In this document: one piece after another, positions 1-5,355 of the stretch
How positions within the stretch are numbered: the first letter of the stretch is position 1
Layout: each line of letters begins with the position of its first letter
Assembly: GCA_020426425.1 (NCBI GenBank)
Contig: JAGQQB010000269.1
Span: 1-5,355 of the forward strand
Source of the DNA: Planctomycetaceae bacterium
GTDB taxonomy: Bacteria > Planctomycetota > Planctomycetia > Planctomycetales > Planctomycetaceae
Direction of reading: 5' to 3'
DNA length: 5,355 nt
Program-made: the position numbers and the translations under genes
Notes under the pieces: generated by a model
What the model was told of the DNA's origin: nothing
What the model saw: the letters and a program-made list of their open reading frames with translations, nothing else
Databases searched by the model: none

Positions 1-1109
1 AGGCCGATCCCGCACGGCCGGCCGAACAACTCGCCGTCGAAGTGACGCAGGCGTCGCAGGAATTGCTCCAAGAACGTATTGAACTGGTGGGAAGCCTTTC
101 GCCCATCGCGGAAACGGAAATCCGTTCGCGTGTGAGCGGTTATCTCGTAGAACAGGCGGATGATGTTGGCAGTCGCGTGAATGTGGGTGAAGTGCTGATC
201 AAATTAGATGCCCGGGATCAACGGGAAATCGTCGCCCGGGCGGAAGCGGGGCTACGGGTCGCAGCCGCGCAGCTCAAGTCACAGCAAGCAGAACTCGATC
301 AGGCACAGCGAACGGTGGAACGCCAGCAGAGCCTGACCGACGAAGGAGCCGGGACGGTGCAACAGCTCGAAACGGCCCAGGCGGCGCTCGCGATCGCTCA
401 AGCACGCGTGGAGTTGGAGCAGTCGCGAGTCGAGGAGGCCGAAGCGAATCTCGAACAGGCGCGACTGGCACTGAACGATTTTGAATTGATCGCCCCAATC
501 ACGGGCTTCATTGCCGAACGCTTCTCGCAGGTGGGCGACCTCGCCAAACCCGATGTCCCGCTGCTACGCATTGTCAGCCTCGACCGGGTTCAGACAACGG
601 TACATGTGGTCGAGAAGGACTATCGCAAGATCCAACTGGGGCAACAGGCCGACGTCACGATCGACGCATTCCCCGGTCAGGTGTTTCCAGGCATCGTTAA
701 GCAGATCGCTCCCGTCCTTGATCCCAATACCCGCACAGCCGAAGTCCGTCTTGACGTCGAGAACCCCAAGTTTCTGCTCAAGCCGGGGATGTATGCCCGC
801 GTCTCGTTGCGATCCCAGCGATCACAACCGGGCGTAGTGATCCCGCTGGCGAGCGTACTGGATGATGGCGAGCAGACAAGCGTGATGACCGTGGAAGGCA
901 CCCCGCCGATCGTCCGCCGTCACATCGTCGAACTCGGCGCAACCGATGGTCGACTCGTCGAAGTCCTCGACGGTATCACAGCCAAGACGCAAGTCATCAC
1001 TCTGGGGAATCGACTCGTCCGGGAAGGCCAGGAAGTTAAGGTCGTCGAAGTCCCGCTACCGCGACCTGAGTTGAGCGCGGCAACAGCGCCGGCGGCAAGT
1101 GATCCGTAG
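1..1109 (+). CDS. RND efflux periplasmic adaptor (membrane fusion protein), 5'-partial
   Basis: Links an inner-membrane RND pump to an outer-membrane channel. The frame is open from the first full codon at nt 3 (368 visible residues), so the GTG at nt 42 is only an internal valine codon. The true start and the signal or lipoprotein peptide lie upstream of the window. Visible order: first lipoyl half around nt 110-215 (SRVSGYL, then VGEVLIKLDARDQ); a heptad-rich alpha-hairpin at about nt 219-480, rich in Ala, Gln, Glu and Leu; second lipoyl half around nt 480-580 (LIAPITGFIAERFSQVGD); a beta-barrel around nt 590-820 (DPNTRTAEVRLDVENP, LKPGMYARVSL); a membrane-proximal domain to about nt 1055; and an Ala/Pro-rich tail. 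Near the hairpin tip (nt 321-380), R...L......T...L..A resembles the RLS motif of TolC-binding adaptors, with Thr for Ser. The RND partner follows after 259 bp. Family assignment is firm; substrate is unknown. Confidence 0.93.
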   Translation, partial: ADPARPAEQLAVEVTQASQELLQERIELVGSLSPIAETEIRSRVSGYLVEQADDVGSRVNVGEVLIKLDARDQREIVARAEAGLRVAAAQLKSQQAELDQAQRTVERQQSLTDEGAGTVQQLETAQAALAIAQARVELEQSRVEEAEANLEQARLALNDFELIAPITGFIAERFSQVGDLAKPDVPLLRIVSLDRVQTTVHVVEKDYRKIQLGQQADVTIDAFPGQVFPGIVKQIAPVLDPNTRTAEVRLDVENPKFLLKPGMYARVSLRSQRSQPGVVIPLASVLDDGEQTSVMTVEGTPPIVRRHIVELGATDGRLVEVLDGITAKTQVITLGNRLVREGQEVKVVEVPLPRPELSAATAPAASDP

Positions 1110-1116
1110 CGGGAGT

Positions 1117-1264
1117 GACTAGGGACAAGAGCCAGTTTCAAAACTCTTGGTAACCCGAAGCGTCAGCGAGGGATTTCGTGAATCGCCATGACGTACCATC
1201 CCTCGCTGACGCTTCGGGTTATCAGAGATCCAGAAACGCCATGTTTTGAAACTGAGACTAGGGA
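1117..1264. repeat. Nested palindromic repeat bracketed by 9-bp direct repeats (MITE/REP-like)
   Basis: The sequence GACTAGGGA occurs at 1117-1125 and again at 1256-1264. Between the copies lies an outer perfect 12-bp inverted repeat (CAGTTTCAAAAC at 1133-1144 against GTTTTGAAACTG at 1243-1254), and inside that a perfect 24-bp inverted repeat at 1151-1174 and 1198-1221. No reading frame is needed to explain it. Inverted arms inside a short direct repeat are the layout of a small non-autonomous mobile element with a target-site duplication. The direct repeats do not abut the outer arms symmetrically, however (7 nt on the left, 1 nt on the right), so the insertion reading is inference. The left direct repeat begins 7 nt after the adaptor stop codon, so no gene is interrupted, but the adaptor-to-pump gap is widened. 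Confidence 0.72.
1151..1221. repeat. Perfect 24-bp inverted repeat with 23-nt loop
   Basis: The left arm (1151-1174, beginning TAACCCGAAGCG) is the exact reverse complement of the right arm (1198-1221, ending CGCTTCGGGTTA). The loop is 1175-1197. In RNA the stem could extend outward by four pairs (1147-1150 with 1222-1225), two of them G-U. The transcript between the adaptor and pump genes should therefore carry a very stable hairpin. No T-run follows the right arm (the next bases are TCAGAGATCC), so it is not a standard intrinsic terminator. It could act as an mRNA-stability element or partial attenuator, or be only a dispersed genomic palindrome. I recall closely similar arm sequences as frequent intergenic repeats in planctomycetes, but could not check this. 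Confidence 0.85.
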
Positions 1265-1332
1265 TTCATATGCCACCAACACTGACAATTGCCCCCCACG
1301 TTGAGCCAGGGGACTCACGCCCCCCGCTCGCC
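1265..1332. other. Non-coding spacer with paired C6 tracts
   Basis: This stretch between the palindrome and the heptamer repeat has no credible gene. It holds two C6 runs (1292-1297 and 1320-1325) with a G4 run at 1309-1312 between them. A short TGAG/CTCA pairing (1302-1305 with 1314-1317) could form a small hairpin with the G-run in its loop. I see no convincing promoter. The composition is clearly skewed relative to the flanking genes, which suits a repeat-derived spacer, though that origin is an inference. Confidence 0.4.
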
Positions 1333-1360
1333 TAACTCCAACCTCCCAACTCCTACCTCC
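1333..1360. repeat. Four-copy pyrimidine-rich 7-nt tandem repeat
   Basis: Four consecutive heptamers are visible: TAACTCC, AACCTCC, CAACTCC and TACCTCC, followed by a partial TAC. All share xA(A/C)CTCC. The array ends 8 nt before the RND start codon and fills the place where a ribosome binding site would be expected. On the coding strand it resembles the anti-Shine-Dalgarno end of 16S rRNA (CCTCC) rather than a Shine-Dalgarno sequence; the opposite strand reads GGAGG. It may be a degenerate microsatellite or part of a dispersed repeat. Any effect on translation is speculative. Confidence 0.7.
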
Positions 1361-1368
1361 TACGCACG

Positions 1369-4300
1369 ATGTCCCTGGCGCGTACCTCCGTCAAACGCCC
1401 TGTCACGACGCTGATGGTCAGCATCATCGTCGCGCTACTGGGCTGGGTGTCGCTCACGGGGATCTCGGTTGACCTGATGCCGAGTCTGGAGTTTCCGACG
1501 ATCACGGTGACGACGTTCTACCCAGGGGCTGGGCCGGAGGAAGTCGAAACGCTCATCACCCGGCCGCTCGAACAAACGCTCAGTTCGGTGAACGGCTTCG
1601 AGCGGCTTTCCAGCAAGAGCCTCGAGGGGAGCAGTGCGATTCGGTTGCAGTTCAGGTGGGGGACAAATCTCGATGCGGCGGTCGATGATATCCGGCAGGC
1701 GATCGACAAAGTCCGGGTGAATCTCCCCGATGGCATCGATCCGCCCCTGCTCCGCCGCTATGACTCCAACGATTCACCGATTCTTTACCTCGGCCTCAAC
1801 AGTGAACTGCCCGTCACTGAACTGACACGGCTCGCTGACCGGGCGATCGTGCCGCGACTGGAACGACTCAACGGCGTCGCCCGAGTCGGGATGCGCGGGG
1901 ACGTCGGTCGCGAGATTCAGGTCGACATCGACCGTGCCCGGTTGGAATCACTCGGCATGGGGATTAATGAAGTCGTCACCGCCCTGCAGCGCGGGAACGT
2001 GTCGCAACCAGCGGGCGACTTCGCCGAAGGGAATGTCTATCGGCTCATTCGCAGCCGCAGTGAGTTTCGCTCGCTCCAGGAAATCCGCGAACTCGTGGTG
2101 CGTCGCGACGGCGACGCAACTGTCCGCATTCGCGATGTCGCTGACGTCAACGATGGTCACGAACGCCTGACTGAGCGCACCCGCACCAACGGACAGCCGG
2201 GCATCATGGTGTATGTATTCCAACAGACTGGGGCCAACACCATTGATGTGAGCAACGCGGTGCAACGCGAACTGGTCGACCTGAACCGGGAACTACGCGA
2301 TGCGGAACTCGTCATCCGGCTCGACAAGTCAACGTTCATCCGGCAATCGATGGAGAACATACAACTCTCGGCACTACTCGGCATGGGTCTGGCCATGCTG
2401 ATTCTGGTGCTGTTCCTTCGCAGTTTTCGCAGCACGCTCATCATCGGCGTCTCCATGCCGCTGTCCGTGATGGCGGCATTCATTCTGATCTACTTCAAAG
2501 GCTACACGCTGAACATGGTCTCGTTCGGCGGGTTGGCGCTCGGCATCGGAATGCTGGTCGACAATTCAATCGTGGTCCTCGAAAGCATCTTCCGGAAACG
2601 GGAAGACGGCGTCGAACCAGTCGAGGCCGCCATCCAGGGAACCGACGAAGTCTCCGGCGCGATCATCGCCAGCACGCTGACCACACTGATCGTGTTCCTG
2701 CCACTGGCGTTCATCTCGGGCGTGACCGGCGTGCTGCTGCATCAACTCGCGTTTGTCGTTTGCAGTTCTCTCATCTGTTCGCTGCTCATCAGTCTGTCGC
2801 TGACACCGGTGCTCGCGGCGTACTGGTTGGGGAACACCAGGCGATTTGGTACGCCCTGGTTGCTCAAGCTGCCGGAATGGATGTTCTCCAAAGTGGAACG
2901 ACTGTACCGCTGGTTCGTCGGTGGATGCCTGCGATTCCCAGAGTTCACGGCGTTCGCGGTCATCTGCCTGTTCTGCGCGACACTCGGACTGATCCCCCGG
3001 ATCGGCACCGACTTTCTCCCCGCGACCGATGATGGACGTCTCGGCATCACCGGCGTGATGGCCCCCGGCATCCAACTCGAAACGCTCGATCGACAAACCC
3101 AGGTGATTGAGCACGCGATCGCCGAGCATCTCCCCGAAGTCGAAACGCTCTCGCTGTTCATTGGCGACAAAGCCGAAGATGGCGAAGACTGGAACGAAGC
3201 CCGGGCGATCATTCAACTCAATCCCAAGTCGGACCGACAGGAGAGCACCGAAGAGATTCGTAAACGATTCGCCAAGTCCCTCGGTCCGGTCCCCGGCATG
3301 CGTGTTCGCAGTCGCGTCTATAGCAGCCTGCCACTATTCCGCACGTTCAGTTCCGAAGGGGACAACATCGCCGTCCTTGTGCGTGGGCATGACCGCACCA
3401 CCGCCGAGCAACTGGCGCATGCCGTCACCGAAGTGATGCAAGGCATCCCGGGCTTGATCAATGTCGAAATGCAGGCCGATGAGAAACGTCCGGAACTGCT
3501 CACCCGGATCGACCGCGCGAAGGCGAGTCAACTCGGCGTCACGGTGCAGGACATCACCCAGGCGCTGGAGACGACGTTTCGTGGCACTCGTGCAACGGTG
3601 TTCCGCGAAGATGGAGACGAGTTCGATGTCGTCGTCCGACTGCGCGAGACCGATCGTTCCCGACAAGCCGATCTCGATCAGGTCGGCATCGCCACTAACG
3701 ATGGCCGTCTGCTGCCGCTGGGGAACTTCGTCACCTACCGCTCCGGCGATTCTCCGCTCGCAATCAATCGGCTTGACCGTCAGCGTGTGCTCGTCGTCAC
3801 GGCCGGTTCGGAAGGGCGCGACCTCGGCGCGGTTATCAGCGATCTCGAACGACAACTCGGACAGATCCCCGTCCCCACCGGATTCAACCTCGAAATCGCT
3901 GGCGACTGGGAAGAACAACAGGAGAGTTTCACCCTGCTCATTCAAGGCTTCGTCCTCGCCATCCTGCTGATGTATATGATCATGGCATCGCAGTTCGAAT
4001 CGCTCCGAGATCCGCTGCTGATTCTCTGCACTCTGCCCCTCGCGGCCATCGGCGTGATTCTGGTGCTCGTCTTCTGGGACACCACGCTCAACGTGCAGTC
4101 GATGATCGGCGTCATCGTGCTCGCCGGAGTCGTTGTCAACAACGCGATCGTGCTGGTCGACTACGTGAATCAGCTGCGCGGCGAACGACAGGGAGAGGAC
4201 GACAACTCGCTCATCCAGCAAGCCGCGGTCCGGCGCTTCCGCCCCATCATCATGACGACGCTGACCACCGTCCTCGGCATGCTCCCCGTCGCCCTCGGCT

Positions 4301-4488
4301 GGGGCGAAGGTGGCGAACTGCAGGCCCCACTCGCCCGCGTCGTCATCGGCGGCCTCGTCTCGGGAACGGTGATTACCCTGGTGGCCATCCCAATCGCCCT
4401 GCAGCTCGTCGCGCCGAAACCGCAGCCAGACCGCGTAAAGTCAGCTCCAGCAAGCACTGTGGCGGCTTCCGAACCGCAACCAGCGTAG
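1369..4488 (+). CDS. RND-family efflux transporter, inner-membrane permease (HAE1-like)
   Basis: Proton-driven export pump of the AcrB/MexB superfamily, 1039 residues, normal full length. The ATG at 1369 is the only sensible start: an in-frame TAA lies at 1333-1335, and MSLARTSVKRPVTTLM is a typical RND N-terminus. The expected 12 helices are at about 12-31, 333-351, 356-376, 383-404, 430-452, 458-486, 524-544, 855-874, 881-903, 910-932, 960-978 and 988-1014. Large periplasmic porter/docking loops lie at about 32-332 and 545-854. TM4 reads GMLVDNSIVVLES, keeping Asp398 but with Asn399 where AcrB has its second Asp. TM10 reads VVVNNAIVLVDY, with Asn924 at the AcrB Lys940 position. Arg956 and Thr963 match AcrB Arg971 and Thr978. 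This pattern suggests a non-AcrB HAE1 subgroup, not the metal exporters. The C-terminus is a short polar Ala/Pro-rich tail. The adaptor upstream is its likely partner. No frameshift is seen; substrate unknown. Confidence 0.96.
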   Translation: MSLARTSVKRPVTTLMVSIIVALLGWVSLTGISVDLMPSLEFPTITVTTFYPGAGPEEVETLITRPLEQTLSSVNGFERLSSKSLEGSSAIRLQFRWGTNLDAAVDDIRQAIDKVRVNLPDGIDPPLLRRYDSNDSPILYLGLNSELPVTELTRLADRAIVPRLERLNGVARVGMRGDVGREIQVDIDRARLESLGMGINEVVTALQRGNVSQPAGDFAEGNVYRLIRSRSEFRSLQEIRELVVRRDGDATVRIRDVADVNDGHERLTERTRTNGQPGIMVYVFQQTGANTIDVSNAVQRELVDLNRELRDAELVIRLDKSTFIRQSMENIQLSALLGMGLAMLILVLFLRSFRSTLIIGVSMPLSVMAAFILIYFKGYTLNMVSFGGLALGIGMLVDNSIVVLESIFRKREDGVEPVEAAIQGTDEVSGAIIASTLTTLIVFLPLAFISGVTGVLLHQLAFVVCSSLICSLLISLSLTPVLAAYWLGNTRRFGTPWLLKLPEWMFSKVERLYRWFVGGCLRFPEFTAFAVICLFCATLGLIPRIGTDFLPATDDGRLGITGVMAPGIQLETLDRQTQVIEHAIAEHLPEVETLSLFIGDKAEDGEDWNEARAIIQLNPKSDRQESTEEIRKRFAKSLGPVPGMRVRSRVYSSLPLFRTFSSEGDNIAVLVRGHDRTTAEQLAHAVTEVMQGIPGLINVEMQADEKRPELLTRIDRAKASQLGVTVQDITQALETTFRGTRATVFREDGDEFDVVVRLRETDRSRQADLDQVGIATNDGRLLPLGNFVTYRSGDSPLAINRLDRQRVLVVTAGSEGRDLGAVISDLERQLGQIPVPTGFNLEIAGDWEEQQESFTLLIQGFVLAILLMYMIMASQFESLRDPLLILCTLPLAAIGVILVLVFWDTTLNVQSMIGVIVLAGVVVNNAIVLVDYVNQLRGERQGEDDNSLIQQAAVRRFRPIIMTTLTTVLGMLPVALGWGEGGELQAPLARVVIGGLVSGTVITLVAIPIALQLVAPKPQPDRVKSAPASTVAASEPQPA

Positions 4489-4637
4489 GCGACTCCGATC
4501 CCAATTGCGAAACAATCGGGCGGCTGAGTGCATCCCCCTCCCCGGCTCGCTATTCTTCGCATCTTACTTGCTGGAAACGTCGCCAATTCAGCGACCGCCA
4601 GCAGCTTGCGAACCATTCACGAACATTGCCTGAAGCC
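4489..4637. other. Spacer between RND gene and purL
   Basis: This 149-bp gap contains no credible gene. The only structure I see is an imperfect hairpin at 4500-4520: an 8-position stem with one A-C mismatch around a CGAAA loop. It lacks a following T-run, so it would at best be a weak or factor-dependent terminator for the pump operon. TATTCT at 4551-4556 could serve as a -10 box for purL, but no matching -35 box stands out at the right distance. Whether purL is transcribed separately cannot be settled from sequence. Confidence 0.4.
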
Positions 4638-5355
4638 ATGCTCTGGGAAGTCGAAATCCATCCTCTGGACCGTAATGCCGCACAGGCTGATCGCGAAGGC
4701 GACCGAGTCACTTCCGAAGCGACTCTGCGCAAGCTCGGCACGATTGGCCATGTCGCTTCCGCCCGATCGTACCTGATCGAAGGAGATGTTTCCCGCGACG
4801 AAATCGAACGCCAGGCGGTCCCGCTGCTCGTCGACCGCGTGGTTGAGTCGTACGAAGTTCAGGCGCTCCCTGCGACAACCGAAACCTCTCCCCTGCCCGG
4901 CCAGTTGCTCAACGTCCTGTTCAAGCCGGGCGTAACGGACAACGTGGGCGAGACCGCTCGCAGGGCACTGCAGGATCTCGATCTGCATGTCGATCGCGTC
5001 GCCACCTGTCGTAAGTACTGGGTCAGCGAGAACGCCAGCACTACGGAGATTGAACGCTTCAGCAGTCGCGTGCTTGCCAACGATGCGATCGAGCATGTGC
5101 TCGCTGGCCCGCTGTCACTCAAGAGTCTCGCGCTCGGCAGCGAGTACGAATTCGAACTGCGGCACACCGCTATTCGTGATCTCGACGACGCCGGCCTGAT
5201 GCGGCTCTCCAAGGAGGGCCAACTTTATCTGCAGCTTGCCGAAATGCAGACGATTCGCGACTACTTTCGCGAACTCGGACGCGAGCCGACCGATATCGAA
5301 CTCGAAACACTCGCGCAAACCTGGAGCGAACACTGTTCGCACAAAACGCTCGCTG
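4638..5355 (+). CDS. purL: Phosphoribosylformylglycinamidine synthase with PurS-like N-terminus, 3'-partial
   Basis: PurL converts FGAR, ATP and glutamine to FGAM in cytoplasmic purine biosynthesis; the visible part is the first 239 residues. Residues about 176-239 carry the PurL linker and the diagnostic ETLAQTWSEHCSHKT at the edge of the synthetase core. Residues 1-160 are two PurS-like units. The first (about 4-73) runs from EVEIHPL through ARSYLIEGD to LLVDRVVESYEV. The second (about 91-155) runs from LNVLFKPGVTDN through CRKYWVS to VLANDAIEHVL. Both match the PurS pattern ending in LLxNxxIExY. The N-terminal region therefore looks like a covalent PurS pair fused to PurL, as in large PurL proteins whose N-terminal domain mimics a PurS dimer. 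The catalytic core, and any C-terminal glutaminase domain, lie beyond the window. MLWEVEI at 4638 is the natural start; only a weak TGAAG precedes it. The frame is open further upstream, but that stretch does not look protein-like. Confidence 0.93.
   Translation, partial: MLWEVEIHPLDRNAAQADREGDRVTSEATLRKLGTIGHVASARSYLIEGDVSRDEIERQAVPLLVDRVVESYEVQALPATTETSPLPGQLLNVLFKPGVTDNVGETARRALQDLDLHVDRVATCRKYWVSENASTTEIERFSSRVLANDAIEHVLAGPLSLKSLALGSEYEFELRHTAIRDLDDAGLMRLSKEGQLYLQLAEMQTIRDYFRELGREPTDIELETLAQTWSEHCSHKTLA

Noticed and set aside
42..44. GTG as the start codon of the adaptor
   Set aside because: The frame is open to the window edge, upstream residues fit the family (Pro/Ala-rich linker), and a start here would leave the protein without a signal peptide.
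1151..1221. Intrinsic terminator between adaptor and pump genes
   Set aside because: The stem is strong, but no T-run follows either arm, and the loop is larger than usual for a terminator.
1151..1221. CRISPR repeat or array
   Set aside because: There is only one inverted pair and no regularly spaced direct repeats.
2566..3216. 216-residue open frame on the minus strand within the RND gene
   Set aside because: Antisense shadow of the RND gene with low-complexity charged composition and no family features.
3334..4221. 295-residue open frame on the minus strand within the RND gene
   Set aside because: It lies wholly antisense to a firmly identified transporter, is rich in Asp/His/Gln without recognisable domains, and is the complement of a GC-rich coding frame.
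4500..4520. Intrinsic terminator after the RND gene
   Set aside because: The stem is short with an internal mismatch and is followed by CGGCTGAGTG rather than a T-run.
4528..4776. 82-residue open frame on the plus strand before and into purL
   Set aside because: Out of frame with purL, overlaps its start by about 140 nt, and its translation looks like non-coding sequence.
4617..5096. 159-residue open frame on the minus strand across the purL start
   Set aside because: Overlaps the well-supported PurS-like repeats of PurL on the opposite strand and shows no recognisable domain.

Overview
The window looks like chromosomal DNA of a Gram-negative bacterium and most likely a planctomycete. This is inferred from three things: a purL whose product starts with two PurS-like repeats, starts without clear Shine-Dalgarno sequences, and a GC-rich palindromic spacer repeat of a kind I recall as common in planctomycete genomes. 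The genus cannot be fixed from the sequence. All three genes lie on the + strand.

Layout: (1) nt 1-1109 is the 3' part of a periplasmic adaptor (membrane fusion protein) gene, cut by the left edge. (2) nt 1110-1368 is a 259-bp spacer full of repeats: a nested palindrome (perfect 24-bp arms inside an outer 12-bp inverted repeat) bracketed by a 9-bp direct repeat, then two C6 tracts, then four copies of a pyrimidine-rich 7-nt repeat that end 8 nt before the next start codon. (3) nt 1369-4488 is a complete RND-superfamily inner-membrane transporter of 1039 residues. (4) nt 4489-4637 is a spacer with one weak hairpin. (5) nt 4638 to the right edge is the 5' part of purL, cut just after the conserved WSEHC motif.

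The adaptor and the RND protein are the expected partners of a tripartite efflux pump: the RND protein takes substrate from the inner membrane or periplasm using proton-motive force, and the adaptor joins it to a TolC-family outer-membrane channel. No channel gene is visible here. The substrate cannot be read from sequence, but the transporter resembles the hydrophobe/amphiphile exporter (HAE1-like) branch rather than the heavy-metal branch. purL is a purine-biosynthesis gene, and its position after the pump is probably just adjacency.

I saw no tRNA, rRNA, CRISPR array or transposase gene, and no strong evidence for a new biological system. The least ordinary parts are the repeat-filled spacer inside the efflux operon, the tandem PurS-like front of PurL, and the altered proton-relay residues in the RND protein.
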